44,671 bases of DNA from Acidimicrobiaceae bacterium (GTDB lineage: Bacteria; Actinomycetota; Acidimicrobiia; Acidimicrobiales; RAAP-2): NCBI GenBank assembly GCA_003133685.1, contig PKYQ01000014.1, positions 13,919-58,589 on the forward strand. The letters are read 5' to 3'. Under the pieces are notes generated by a model, which made no database searches, was not told where the DNA came from, and saw only the letters and a program-made list of their open reading frames with translations. Positions 16,074 to 24,740 of the stretch are shown piece after piece (within the stretch, counting starts at the first letter, position 1; the number at the start of each line of letters is the position of its first letter). The translations under genes and the position numbers were made by a program.

Positions 16074-16366
16074 AGCGAAGAGGCGCGACGACGCGCGGCC
16101 AGCCACTGCTTGCGCAGCTTGCGTCGCTCGTCCTCGGTCGTGCCACCCCAGACGCCCGATTCCTGGTTCGTCGCGAGTGCGAACTCGAGACAGGCCTTTT
16201 GCGCGTCACAGTTGTGGCACACGCGCTTGGCCGATTCGATCTGGTCGGTCGCCATTCCGGTCGTGCCGATGGGGAAAAACAGTTCCGGTTCGGTGTCTCG
16301 ACACGCGGCGTTTGAACGCCAGTCAGCGTCATCCCAGGCGTGCGTACGGTTCCAAATCAACGACAT
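16070..16366 (-). CDS. WhiB-family iron-sulfur transcriptional regulator
   Basis: WhiB proteins bind a [4Fe-4S] cluster and modulate the primary sigma factor. The 98-residue protein has the four ligands Cys22, Cys50, Cys53 and Cys59 (CHNC then AC), the GVWGG turn at 71-75 and a basic DNA-binding tail (RRKLRKQWLAARRR). The ATG at 16366 is chosen because AAGGA sits seven bases upstream. Which WhiB paralogue it matches cannot be settled by eye. A convincing promoter lies upstream in the AT-richer intergenic region. Confidence 0.93.
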   Translation of the reverse strand: MSLIWNRTHAWDDADWRSNAACRDTEPELFFPIGTTGMATDQIESAKRVCHNCDAQKACLEFALATNQESGVWGGTTEDERRKLRKQWLAARRRASSL

Positions 16367-16435
16367 TTTCAAATCCTTAAGGTGAGGGGTAAATCCACTG
16401 CAATTTCGTGAGAAATGGGCGGTGGTAGGAGTTCA

Positions 16436-16464
16436 ATTTTAACGAATCTGTAACCCGAAAACAA
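16436..16464 (-). promoter_or_regulatory. Sigma-70-type promoter candidate for the whiB-family gene
   Basis: Reading the minus strand, TTGTTT (16464-16459) and TAAAAT (16441-16436) are separated by 17 bp, about 70 bp upstream of the WhiB ATG. The 16367-16539 gap also has to contain the opposite promoter of the phosphodiesterase gene and is richer in A and T than its surroundings. Confidence 0.45.
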
Positions 16465-16539
16465 GGGCTGATTCGTGAATAAACGAGATGACGTCGATGT
16501 AATTCGAAGTATTGCACTCGTAACTGACAAACTCTTCGG

Positions 16540-17256
16540 GTGATTGACGTCTTTGCGCACCGCGGACTCCATAGAACAGAGCGCGAAAACACACTCGCGT
16601 CATTTAAAGCAGCGGTGGCCGTGGGTGTTGACGGCGTCGAACTTGACGTTCGTCGCACCCAAGATGGCGTCCTGGTCGTCCATCACGATCCGGCGATCGG
16701 CCCACTCGAAATTGCCCAGAGCGTGCGTTCGGCGCTGCCCGATTACGTCCCGACGCTGGAAGAAGCCTTGGAATCCCTTGTGGGAGTGCGGGTGAACGTT
16801 GAAATCAAGAACGGTCGGGGGGCGGCCGAGCGCTACGACGAAACGGGCGAATTCGCGCGTCAAGTCCTTCGCACGATTCAAGGCTCCGGATGGTCCGACG
16901 GGGCCGCCATCTCGTGCTTCGACCTCAAAACGTGCGCGTTCGTTCGCTCAATGGACCGCAACGTCTCGGTCGCGTGGCTCTTGTGGGACGTGGCCGTCGG
17001 CGAAGCACTGGTCCGGGCTCACGTGCTCGGTTTCAATGCGGTCAATCCGCATTTCACGACCGTGGACGAGGAGGTTGTCGAGCGCGCACGCGATCTTCAA
17101 CTCGATGTCAACGTCTGGACGGTGAACGCCCGTGAGGACCTCGAGAGAATGGCGGGCCTCGACGTCGCGTGCATCATCACCGATGATCCCGTGCTCGCGC
17201 TGGAGGTCGTGGCGCGACGATCCCGACGGGCGCAGTTCGATAATGGCGTAGATTGA
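16540..17256 (+). CDS. Glycerophosphodiester phosphodiesterase
   Basis: GDPD enzymes cleave glycerophosphodiesters to glycerol-3-phosphate and an alcohol. The 238-residue protein shows FAHRGLHRTERENTLASF at the N-terminus, then VELDVRRTQDG and HHDP, together the metal and catalytic residues of the family, and a late WTVNAREDLERM. No signal peptide is visible, so it is cytoplasmic. The GTG at 16540 has a poor ribosome binding site but is the only start that keeps the first beta strand. It ends five bases before etfB. Confidence 0.9.
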   Translation: MIDVFAHRGLHRTERENTLASFKAAVAVGVDGVELDVRRTQDGVLVVHHDPAIGPLEIAQSVRSALPDYVPTLEEALESLVGVRVNVEIKNGRGAAERYDETGEFARQVLRTIQGSGWSDGAAISCFDLKTCAFVRSMDRNVSVAWLLWDVAVGEALVRAHVLGFNAVNPHFTTVDEEVVERARDLQLDVNVWTVNAREDLERMAGLDVACIITDDPVLALEVVARRSRRAQFDNGVD

Positions 17257-17261
17257 GGGCC

Positions 17262-18035
17262 ATGAATATCGTCGTTTGCGTAAAACAGATTCCCGACCCG
17301 GCCGCGCCGCAGTCGTTGGACGCCTCACACAATCTCAACCGTTCGGGCAAGTTGATCCTCGACGAGGCCGACACCTACGGCGTCGAAATGGCGCTCCAAC
17401 TCGTCGACAAGGCCGGCGCTGGTGCGGTCACGGTGGTCTCCATGGGATCGGCCGCCGACGTCGCCGGACTGCGCAACGCGCTCGCCATGGGCGCCGCCAA
17501 GGCCGTCATCGTGAGCGACGACGCGCTTCGCGGCACCGACGCGTTGGGCACGGCCAAGGTGCTCGCCGCGGTGATCAAGCGCGAGAGTCCGGACTTGGTA
17601 CTGGCCGCAACCGAATCGTCCGACGGCTACACCGGCACCACGCCGGTGCAGATCGCCGAGCTGCTCGGACTTCCTTCCATCTCGTTCGCCAAGTCGGTCG
17701 CGATCGACGGCACGACCGTGAAGGTCGAACGTCAGACGGAGTCCGGCTACGACGAGGTGACCGCGCCGCTGCCGGCATTGGTAACCGTCACCGCCGGCGT
17801 TGTCGAACCTCGCTACGCGTCGTTCAAGGGCATCATGGCCGCGAAGTCCAAGCCGCTGGAAATTCTCAGCGTCGCGGACCTCTCACTCGGCGAGCAGACC
17901 GGTGCGATCGGCGCGCGACAGACGATCACGGACGTCGTGGTATCGGAGTCCCGCACCGCGGGTGAGAAGTACGTGGACGAGGGCGACGGCGCGCAGCGCA
18001 TCGTCGGTTTCCTCGAGTCGATCAAGGTCCTGTAG
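17262..18035 (+). CDS. etfB: Electron transfer flavoprotein beta subunit
   Basis: EtfB, with EtfA, carries electrons from acyl-CoA and N-methyl amine dehydrogenases to the quinone pool. The 257-residue protein begins MNIVVCVKQIPDP and contains DEADTYGVEMAL, the AMP/FAD-site segment ATESSDGYTGTTP and RQTESGYDEV. The ATG at 17262 is preferred over TTG 17253 because TGAGGG precedes it. It is followed nine bases later by etfA. It lies on the same chromosome segment as a dimethylglycine-dehydrogenase-like protein, a known class of ETF donor. Confidence 0.93.
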   Translation: MNIVVCVKQIPDPAAPQSLDASHNLNRSGKLILDEADTYGVEMALQLVDKAGAGAVTVVSMGSAADVAGLRNALAMGAAKAVIVSDDALRGTDALGTAKVLAAVIKRESPDLVLAATESSDGYTGTTPVQIAELLGLPSISFAKSVAIDGTTVKVERQTESGYDEVTAPLPALVTVTAGVVEPRYASFKGIMAAKSKPLEILSVADLSLGEQTGAIGARQTITDVVVSESRTAGEKYVDEGDGAQRIVGFLESIKVL

Positions 18036-18044
18036 GAGATTCTC

Positions 18045-19010
18045 ATGGCACTGTCAAATATCTGGATTGTCACGGAACCGTCGAATGGCTCCTTCACCAC
18101 GACCTCATTGGAACTCCTCACGCAGGCGCGCAGTTTCGGCGCAAACCTCTCGGCGATCACGTGGGGTGGCGACGCGGCACTCGCGTCTGTGGCGGGCGAC
18201 TACGGCGCGACGACGTTGTACGACGTCGGCGACCTTGGTGGCGCGTTACCCGGGGTACCCGTCGCCTCGGCACTCGCGGCACTCGTGGCCTCGGTGGGCG
18301 CGCCCGATGCCATCTTCATCCCGACGAGCTACGACGGACGCGACATCGCCGGCCGACTCTCGGCTCGACTCGACCGACCGGTCCTCACGAACGTAAGCGG
18401 ACTCGCTGACGACGGTGGTCTCGTCACCGAGCACCCGATCTTCGGCGGTACCCAGACGGTGAGGGCCCGCTTCAGCGGCGACGGTCCCGGCCTCTTCGTC
18501 ATCCGCGCGAAGTCCTTCGCCGCCGAAGCGAGCGGCGGTGCGGTCGCGTCCGTCGTCGCGGCACCCGCGGGTGACGTCGGTTCGACCGGTACCGCGACCG
18601 TCACCGCCACGCACGTCGAAGAGCGTGTTGGTCCCAAGCTCGAAGAGGCGGCGGTGGTCGTTTCCGGAGGACGAGGGCTCGGTGAGGCCGACAAGTACGC
18701 GCTGATCGAAGAGACCGCGAAACTGCTCAAGGGTGCCGCGGGCGCATCTCGCGCCATCGTCGACGCCGGGTGGGTTCCTTATTCGCACCAGGTCGGTCAA
18801 ACCGGCAAGACCGTGAAGCCGACCGTCTACATTGCGTGCGGCATCTCGGGTGCGACCCAACACATGGTCGGCATGAAGGGTTCGAAGAACATCGTGGCCA
18901 TCAACAAGGACCCCGACGCCCCGATCTTCCAAATTGCGGATTTCGGGATCGTGGGCGACGTGCACAAAGTTCTGCCCGCTCTTATCGCGGCCCTCAAGGC
19001 GCGGAACTAG
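18045..19010 (+). CDS. etfA: Electron transfer flavoprotein alpha subunit
   Basis: The 321-residue protein has the EtfA FAD-binding C-terminal domain: VVSGGRGLG, then [14 protein letters not shown], the Arg-containing [25 protein letters not shown], and [20 protein letters not shown]. The N-terminal domain (about 1-190) has the usual alpha/beta layout. GGAG lies before the ATG. It forms an operon with etfB and is followed by a strong hairpin. Confidence 0.93.
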   Translation: MALSNIWIVTEPSNGSFTTTSLELLTQARSFGANLSAITWGGDAALASVAGDYGATTLYDVGDLGGALPGVPVASALAALVASVGAPDAIFIPTSYDGRDIAGRLSARLDRPVLTNVSGLADDGGLVTEHPIFGGTQTVRARFSGDGPGLFVIRAKSFAAEASGGAVASVVAAPAGDVGSTGTATVTATHVEERVGPKLEEAAVVVSGGRGLGEADKYALIEETAKLLKGAAGASRAIVDAGWVPYSHQVGQTGKTVKPTVYIACGISGATQHMVGMKGSKNIVAINKDPDAPIFQIADFGIVGDVHKVLPALIAALKARN

Positions 19011-19023
19011 GAGCACGTCGGTG

Positions 19024-19050
19024 CCCCGAGACCCGAAACGGGTCTCGGGG
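19024..19050 (+). terminator. Strong hairpin after etfA
   Basis: CCCCGAGACCCG and CGGGTCTCGGGG form a perfect 12-bp stem with an AAA loop, 14 bp after the etfA stop. Only two T residues follow within five bases, so it may work with Rho or as a 3' stabiliser, but it clearly separates etfBA from the MFS gene. Confidence 0.8.
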
Positions 19051-19094
19051 TCGTTCCCCCTTCGCCCGGTCACAGAATTTAGGCTGGGGGAACC

Positions 19095-20594
19095 ATGAAC
19101 AGCCCCCTGACCTCGTCGGATCGCCGGTGGTGGGCGCTCGGAGTACTCAGTATCACGCAGTTGATGGTGGCCCTCGACGCGACGGTCATCAATATTGCGT
19201 TGCCCCACGCGCAGCGCGACTTGCACTTCTCGATCGCCAACCGTCAGTGGCTCATCACGGCCTACGCCCTCTCATTCGGTTCGCTGTTGTTGATCGGTGG
19301 CCGACTCTCGGACATGTGGGGACGGCGCACGTCGCTCTACGTCGGGCTCGCCGGCTTCGCCACCGCGTCGGCGCTCGGTGGCTGGGCGCACAATTTCGCG
19401 ACGCTCGTCACGGCTCGCGCTGTCCAGGGAGTCTTTGGCGCGGTTCTCGCACCGGCCGCGTTGGCGGCGCTCTCTACGACGTTCGGTGATCCCAAAGAAC
19501 GCGCGAAGGCCTTTTCGATCTACGGCGCCATCGGCGCCTCGGGCGCTGCGATCGGACTTTTGTTGGGCGGCGCCTTGACCCAGTGGGCGTCGTGGCGCTG
19601 GTGTCTTTTCATCAATCTCTTCTTCGCGGCCTTCGCCATTGTCGGCGTGGTGTTCTTCGTCGCGGGCGGCAAGCGAGAGAATGCCGCGAACCTTGACGTC
19701 TTTGGAACCTTGCTCGGCAGCGCGGGACTGTTCTTCGTCGTCTACGGCTTCGCGCACGCGGTCAATACCGGCTGGGGCAACGACATCACGTGGGGGAGTC
19801 TGGTGATCGGCGTGGCGCTACTCGTGGCCTTCGTGCGCTGGCAGCAGCGATCAAAGAACCCGCTGTTGCCGCTTCGATTGCTCATCAATCGGGTTCGCGG
19901 CGGTTCGCTCGTCGCGCTCTTCCTCACGAGCATCGGGATCTTTGGGATCTCGCTCTTTCTCGCGTACTACTTGCAAGGGACACTCGGTTACTCCCCACTG
20001 CGAACCGGTGTGGCGTTCTTGCCGCTGGTGGCCGCGATCGCGCTCTCGGCCTTCATCGCGAGCGCCCGGCTTCTCGCGGTGAATGGACCGCGCCCACTCA
20101 TACCGACCGGAATGTTGCTCTCGATGATGGGCATGGTGCTCTTCACCAGACTGACGCCGAACGCCGACTACTTTTCGAATGTGCTGCCGGGCCTCGTGGT
20201 GACCGGTCTCGGTCTCGGTCTCATCTTCGCTCCGGCCATCGCGAGTGCGACCGCGGGCGTAGGACCCAGTGACGTCGGCGCGGCGTCGGCGCTCGTGAAC
20301 ACCACGCAGCAAATCGGGGGGTCGATGGGGTTGGCGCTGTTGAACACCATCGCGGTCTCGGTGACGGCGCGCTCGAACAGGGTGCCCGTCGCCATCTCAG
20401 CGCAGTTCAGTCGCAAGGAGCAGTTGCACCACGCCGCGGTGCTCGCCACGTTGCACGGCTACGCGGTGGCGTTCTGGTGGGCGGCCGTCTTCTTCGGTGC
20501 CGGAGCGATCCTCACCTTCGGTCTGCTCGAATCAGGCGTGCCCGACCACGAGGGTGGCGTACCCGCGCTGGGTCAGATCAGCGGCCACGGGTAG
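19095..20594 (+). CDS. MFS drug-type transporter, DHA2 (14-helix) family
   Basis: The 499-residue integral membrane protein has the DHA2/EmrB-QacA pattern: LDATVINIALPHAQ in helix 1, WLITAYALSFGSLLLIGGRL across helix 2, DMWGRRT as motif A, and the motif C-like segment GAIGASGAAIGLLLGGALTQ in helix 5. About 14 hydrophobic helices can be counted. The ATG follows CTGGGGGAACC. Proton-driven export is likely, substrate unknown. Its 3' end overlaps the convergent SCO1664-like gene by 22 bp. Confidence 0.88.
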   Translation: MNSPLTSSDRRWWALGVLSITQLMVALDATVINIALPHAQRDLHFSIANRQWLITAYALSFGSLLLIGGRLSDMWGRRTSLYVGLAGFATASALGGWAHNFATLVTARAVQGVFGAVLAPAALAALSTTFGDPKERAKAFSIYGAIGASGAAIGLLLGGALTQWASWRWCLFINLFFAAFAIVGVVFFVAGGKRENAANLDVFGTLLGSAGLFFVVYGFAHAVNTGWGNDITWGSLVIGVALLVAFVRWQQRSKNPLLPLRLLINRVRGGSLVALFLTSIGIFGISLFLAYYLQGTLGYSPLRTGVAFLPLVAAIALSAFIASARLLAVNGPRPLIPTGMLLSMMGMVLFTRLTPNADYFSNVLPGLVVTGLGLGLIFAPAIASATAGVGPSDVGAASALVNTTQQIGGSMGLALLNTIAVSVTARSNRVPVAISAQFSRKEQLHHAAVLATLHGYAVAFWWAAVFFGAGAILTFGLLESGVPDHEGGVPALGQISGHG

Positions 20595-21280
20595 GGCGGC
20601 CAGTCCGAGTCCTCGTTGGGGATCGGGTAGGTGGCGTTCTCGACCAGTCCGTGCGCGCGATTCTGTGCGAGCGCCAACTCGATCGGATTGAGCCAGTCGC
20701 CGACGTGACCGGTGTCGCCGTTCGCGAAGCGATCGATTCGCTCGAGCAGATGTCCGTTCACGTCGAGCCCGGCGTACTCCCAGATGACGGTGCGTAGCTT
20801 GTCCTGTTCGTGGAAGCACAGTCCGTTGTCGATGGCCCAGCAGCGCGTTCCGTCGTAGAGGACGTGACCGGCCTTGCGGTCGGCGTTGTTGGCTATGACG
20901 TCAAAGGCCGCGAGCTCGGCGAACCACTCATGGAACTCAGGGTGCTCGCGCAAGGTGAAGTAGTGGTCCTCTTCGTTGTCGTCGACCCACCACTGGAGCG
21001 ATCCGATTCCGAAGGGACCGTCCTCGCGACCGACCGTCGTCGGCACGAGGTCCGAGCCGAGCGCGACGTCGAGTTCATAGGCCGCGACTTCGCGACGCCA
21101 GAGACCGTCGGGGAAATCCCATAGTGGCCGCTCGCCGGCTTCGGCCTTGTAACAGGCCTGTCCCTCGACGCCGTCGAGGGACACCGTCACCAACAACGCC
21201 TGGTTCGAAGAGGCGACCACGCGACCCTCGACTTCAATCGCTCCCTTCATCAGCAGCGTCTGTTGTTCGTCGCGGTTCAT
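20573..21280 (-). CDS. SCO1664-family protein with lipid/protein-kinase-like motifs
   Basis: The 235-residue protein contains AAFDVIANNADRKAGHVL, which resembles the catalytic loop of PI3/4-kinase-like and HipA-like folds, and CWAIDNGLCFH, which resembles the metal-binding DFG-type loop. The N-terminal ACYKAEAGERPLWDF could supply the nucleotide-binding lysine. It belongs to a conserved actinobacterial family that travels with DUF3090 and a histidine phosphatase, as here. The ATG at 21280 is four bases after the DUF3090 stop. Biochemical role unknown; kinase activity is inferred from motifs only. Confidence 0.8.
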   Translation of the reverse strand: MNRDEQQTLLMKGAIEVEGRVVASSNQALLVTVSLDGVEGQACYKAEAGERPLWDFPDGLWRREVAAYELDVALGSDLVPTTVGREDGPFGIGSLQWWVDDNEEDHYFTLREHPEFHEWFAELAAFDVIANNADRKAGHVLYDGTRCWAIDNGLCFHEQDKLRTVIWEYAGLDVNGHLLERIDRFANGDTGHVGDWLNPIELALAQNRAHGLVENATYPIPNEDSDWPPYPWPLI

Positions 21281-21284
21281 CGAT

Positions 21285-21764
21285 TTAGCGGATCGGGGGA
21301 GTATGGCCGTTCGTGCGCGGACAGTCGTGGCCCTTGGGGTCGAGCGGACCGCCGCAGAGCGGACAGGTCGGTCGACCGGCCTCCACGAGTCGCGCGATGG
21401 CAATTGCCAGACCGCCGGCCCACTCGCGCGTCAGCGTCAAGACCAATTCGTCCTCGCCTTCGAGTGATTCGAAGGTGACCTCAATCGTGTGGGCCTCCTC
21501 GTCGAGCGCCACGGCGATGTCACCGGCGGCGAAGTCCGATTCGTACTCGGGCTCGAGAGCGAGATCGTCCGGGAGATGGGCCGGTCGCCCCATCTCGCCG
21601 ATCACTTGGGCGAGCCATTCGGCCAACGCGGCCAGTTGTTGCTTCTCGCACTTCACGATCACGAGTCGTCGACCCTCGCGCGCCTGGAGCAAGAAGAGCC
21701 GATTGCCGACCTCGCCGCGCACGCCGACCATCACTTTGTCGGGATTGGCGAAGACGTAGTTCAT
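21285..21764 (-). CDS. DUF3090 conserved actinobacterial protein
   Basis: The 159-residue protein begins MNYVFANPDKVMVGVRGEVG, typical of DUF3090, and ends with a zinc-ribbon-like element (CPLCGGPLDPKGHDCPR) whose three cysteines and one histidine could bind zinc. Its ATG overlaps the stop of the upstream phosphatase by four bases, and the SCO1664-like gene starts four bases after its stop, so all three are probably made from one mRNA in fixed ratio. Function unknown. Confidence 0.85.
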   Translation of the reverse strand: MNYVFANPDKVMVGVRGEVGNRLFLLQAREGRRLVIVKCEKQQLAALAEWLAQVIGEMGRPAHLPDDLALEPEYESDFAAGDIAVALDEEAHTIEVTFESLEGEDELVLTLTREWAGGLAIAIARLVEAGRPTCPLCGGPLDPKGHDCPRTNGHTPPIR

Positions 21765-22399
21765 GAGGGCGCGAGGTCCTTCAACGAATCGGTGTTGTTG
21801 ACGCTCAACACGACGGGCGTGCCATTCGTGAATCCAATGGCACTGATCGAGCACGTGGAGATCACGGTTCGCTGAAAGAGGTCCAACGGCACGCCCTGGG
21901 CGTACGTGACGGCGGCCTTGATCGGATCGGCGTGACTCACGACGACCACGGTGCGGTTGCGATGCTTGGCCGCAATTCGCTCCAGCGTCGTCCACATCCG
22001 AAGTTGCATCTCGGTGAACGATTCGCCCTCCGGGAATCGAAACGTACTCGGGGCGTGCTGCACCGCGCGCCACTCGGGCTTCTTCGCGAGCAGGTTCAAC
22101 TTCTTCCCGGTCCAGAGCCCGAAGTCGCACTCGAGGAGCCCACGCTCAGTTTGCGCGCGAAGTCGGAGCGCGCGCGCGATGGGGGCGGCGGTCTCGCGCG
22201 TTCGCTCCAGTGGTGACACGTAGAGCGCCACGGGCTTTCTCGAGAGTTCACCGAGTCGCTCGGCGACGTGCTCGGCCTGGGCGACACCGCGCTCGGAAAG
22301 GTGCAGTCCCGGCGCGCGTCCCGGCAAGATGATGCCGGTGCTCGCCGTGACGCCGTGACGCACGAGCAGCACCGTCGTGAAGATCGGACGAGGAGGCAC
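21761..22399 (-). CDS. Histidine phosphatase (phosphoglycerate-mutase-like, MSMEG_4193 type)
   Basis: The 212-residue protein has the branch-1 histidine phosphatase signature LLVRHGVT (catalytic His in RHG), SPLERTRETA, the Glu region ERGLLECDFGLWTGK and the second catalytic His in VVVVSHADPIKAA. It is the first gene of the coupled trio with DUF3090 and the SCO1664-like protein. A mutase role in glycolysis is unlikely given this context; phosphatase activity on an unknown substrate is more likely. The gene begins at 22399, close after the stop of the FrhB-like gene on the same strand. Confidence 0.85.
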   Translation of the reverse strand: MPPRPIFTTVLLVRHGVTASTGIILPGRAPGLHLSERGVAQAEHVAERLGELSRKPVALYVSPLERTRETAAPIARALRLRAQTERGLLECDFGLWTGKKLNLLAKKPEWRAVQHAPSTFRFPEGESFTEMQLRMWTTLERIAAKHRNRTVVVVSHADPIKAAVTYAQGVPLDLFQRTVISTCSISAIGFTNGTPVVLSVNNTDSLKDLAPS

Positions 22400-22419
22400 A
22401 GAAATAACTTAACGGTCGC

Positions 22420-23544
22420 CTAGTTGAAGGCGACTGGGATGCGCCGCGGTCCCGGGACCGCCGACTCAGGCCAGCGTTTGCGCGACACCGTCGCGAGTTT
22501 GTGCAACAACGCCACCGCGCCGGGGTCGTCGTCGCCCGGTCGGGTCTCGATCAAGCCCTGCTCCTTCATCGCGCTCATCAATTCGCGGCCCTGGTCGGTG
22601 CGCACGATCACGAGCGTCCAGTCGCCGAAGGCGCCGATGCCGCCGGTCGAGATGTCGGCGTGTTCCGCGGCGAAGTCCGGACACAGGGTGCAGCCTTCGC
22701 GGGTGTAGGCGTGGGCCTCTTTCAACGGCACTTCGTGGAAGTGGCCGTCGGTGGTCCAGATCTGGAAGACACCCTTGATGTTCATCTTCGAGATGTCGGC
22801 CCGCTTGATTCCGTACTTCGCCTCAAAGAGCTCTTCGAAGATCGAGTCGTCGAACGTCTTGGAGCACATCAGGCCAATCGTGAGACTGAGACGTCGTGCG
22901 AGCTTGCCGGCCTTGCGCGACTGCATCGCGCCCGGCGCTGACGCCATGCAACCCATCCCCACGAGCGCGATGCGTTCGGCGCCGCCTTCGGCCGCCTCCG
23001 GATAGGCGAGCAGATTGGCGCTGTAGGTGTAACGCGACTTCGCGGTCTCGATCACCTCGTGGCGCGTGCGCGCGACCCGGGGTACCGCCCGCCACGTCGA
23101 GCCGTCCCCTTCGAGACCGCTCACGAGCGCGGCGTCGATGACGTCGTTCTCCAACGCGTAGATCAGTAGCGCCGAGATGAATCCGCCGTCCTGGCCGTTC
23201 TCGACGAGCGACTCGTCCGTGGCGCGCGCCAAGAGGACGTCGCCGATGCCCCAGACTTCATCGTCGGTGCGTTCGCGCGCGAACTTGTGCGTGTCGATCT
23301 CGGACTCCCAGTTGCGAAAACGCGGACAGGCTCTCGTGCACATCGTGCAGCCCTTCTGTCCGTGGGTGCAGTCATCGGGTCCACCGTCGATGTCGAGGTG
23401 AAACGGCTTGTAGACGCCGTTGTCGGTCTCGTAGTCCAGCACCGGGTGAGGACACGCAATGACGCAGGCCGCGCACCCGGTGCACAGCCCCGAGGTCACG
23501 ACTTCACTGAAGAGTTCTTTCCACTGCGGCTTCTCGAGTGCCAT
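22420..23544 (-). CDS. FrhB-like coenzyme F420 hydrogenase/dehydrogenase beta-family ferredoxin protein
   Basis: The 374-residue protein has two N-terminal [4Fe-4S] motifs, CTGCAACVIACPHPVLDY (about residues 21-38) and KGCTMCTRACPRF. The FrhB N and C domains follow, with the flavin-site segment GQDGGFISALLIYALE, VGMGCMASAPG and a third cysteine group, GCTLCPDFAAEHADIS. Members include F420-reducing hydrogenase beta subunits, F420-dependent sulfite reductase parts and chlorophyllide b reductases, so F420 use is likely but unproven. The ATG is at 23544, 53 bp from the divergent glycosylase gene. No hydrogenase subunits are nearby. Confidence 0.85.
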   Translation of the reverse strand: MALEKPQWKELFSEVVTSGLCTGCAACVIACPHPVLDYETDNGVYKPFHLDIDGGPDDCTHGQKGCTMCTRACPRFRNWESEIDTHKFARERTDDEVWGIGDVLLARATDESLVENGQDGGFISALLIYALENDVIDAALVSGLEGDGSTWRAVPRVARTRHEVIETAKSRYTYSANLLAYPEAAEGGAERIALVGMGCMASAPGAMQSRKAGKLARRLSLTIGLMCSKTFDDSIFEELFEAKYGIKRADISKMNIKGVFQIWTTDGHFHEVPLKEAHAYTREGCTLCPDFAAEHADISTGGIGAFGDWTLVIVRTDQGRELMSAMKEQGLIETRPGDDDPGAVALLHKLATVSRKRWPESAVPGPRRIPVAFN

Positions 23545-23597
23545 TGCTCAATCTTACCGAGGAACACTCAAAATCGATTTGCCGATACGCTCGCCGC

Positions 23598-24380
23598 GTG
23601 CCCGAGATTCTTGAAGTCGAGTCCTATCGCCAATTGGCCGATCGCGTCGTCGGCGCGAAGATCAAGCGCGGTTGGGCCGACGCCTACACCGCGAAGAAGC
23701 TGACCAGCGTCAGTGCGTGGGCTCGTGCGGTGAGGGGTCTCACGTTGACTGGCACTGACCGTCGAGGGAAGTTGTTGCTCCTCGACACCGACGGCGTTCG
23801 CCTCGGCGTGCGCTTCGGGATGACGGGGGTCTTGCTCATTGACGGCGACGCCGGCATCGACGGACTGTTCTATGGTCCGCACGATTTCCGAGCTGATTGG
23901 GTGCGCGGGGGACTGGAGTTCGACGACGGACGCAAACTTTTACTGCACGACCCGCGACGCCTCGGCCGATTCGAGATCGCGCCCGATCTGAGTGAACTCG
24001 GCCCCGACGCCCTGACGCTCACGCGAAAGCAGTTCGACGCAATCCTCGCCACGCGCGGCGACGGACCGGCGATCAAGGCGAGGTTGCTCGACCAGTCCTC
24101 GGTCGCCGGCGTCGGGAATCTCCTCGCCGACGAGATGCTGTTTCGTGCGGGCATCGATCCGCGCACGCCGACGGGGCTCATGAGTCTCGAACAGCGAGCG
24201 GCGCTTTACAAGACCTTCACGCAGACCATGCGCACCTTGCAACGGCGCGGCGGATCGCACTTAGGCGATCACATGGAGGGTCGTTATCCGGGCGCGTTCT
24301 GTCCGCGCGACGGCGCGGCAATGCTCTCAGCGACCATCGGCGGGCGAACGACCTACTGGTGCTCGAAGCACCAGTCCTAG
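23598..24380 (+). CDS. Fpg/Nei-family DNA glycosylase
   Basis: These enzymes excise oxidised bases, using the N-terminal proline as nucleophile. The GTG at 23598 is chosen because it puts Pro2 and Glu3 (VPEILEVE) at the mature N-terminus as catalysis demands; an ATG 20 codons upstream would bury them. The 260 residues include the lysine loop DRRGKLLLL and the helix-two-turn-helix QSSVAGVGNLLADEML. The zinc finger is altered: the usual C-x2-C pairs read CPRD and CSKH, losing one cysteine outright and changing another to histidine. DNA binding by this part may be weakened or zinc-free. Confidence 0.85.
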   Translation: MPEILEVESYRQLADRVVGAKIKRGWADAYTAKKLTSVSAWARAVRGLTLTGTDRRGKLLLLDTDGVRLGVRFGMTGVLLIDGDAGIDGLFYGPHDFRADWVRGGLEFDDGRKLLLHDPRRLGRFEIAPDLSELGPDALTLTRKQFDAILATRGDGPAIKARLLDQSSVAGVGNLLADEMLFRAGIDPRTPTGLMSLEQRAALYKTFTQTMRTLQRRGGSHLGDHMEGRYPGAFCPRDGAAMLSATIGGRTTYWCSKHQS

Positions 24381-24739
24381 ACGCCGTCCAACAGTCCGTG
24401 CAGCCCGACCGGTTCGTACGGTCCGATGACGAGTTGCTCCAGTACGCCCAGTCCGACCTCATCGCCGCACGTGGCGCGCACGACGTGTTGCACGGGGATG
24501 CTGGCGTCCTCGACGGGATCAAGGGTTTCGAGGTTGAGTTGTTCGTCGCGCACGATCGCACCGCCGCGCCAGCGGCCGTGCGCGTACTGCGGATGGCTAT
24601 AACCGGCACCGCGCATCTGGAATCGAAGGAGCGGCGTGAGAGTGATCGCTTGCCCGCCCATCGTGAGACTGAAACCCACCAAACAGTCTGCACCACGGGC
24701 CCATCCGGACTCTTGGGTTACCAAAGGTAAGAATGTCAT
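24377..24739 (-). CDS. Hypothetical protein resembling the C-terminal part of a DUF7064-like family
   Basis: The 120-residue frame contains GAGYSHPQYAHGRWRGG, VQHVVRATCGDEVGLGVLEQ and LVIGPYEPVGLHG. These phrases recall the C-terminal part of larger actinobacterial proteins (DUF7064-like); that recollection is tentative. AAGGA lies upstream of the ATG at 24739. Two points support it as real: its stop is interlocked with the glycosylase stop (CTAG, 24377-24380), and its codon use looks coding. Against it, its start is one base from the start of the divergent DedA gene, and the protein looks N-truncated. It may be the remnant of a longer gene. Confidence 0.5.
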   Translation of the reverse strand: MTFLPLVTQESGWARGADCLVGFSLTMGGQAITLTPLLRFQMRGAGYSHPQYAHGRWRGGAIVRDEQLNLETLDPVEDASIPVQHVVRATCGDEVGLGVLEQLVIGPYEPVGLHGLLDGV

Positions 24740-24740
24740 C

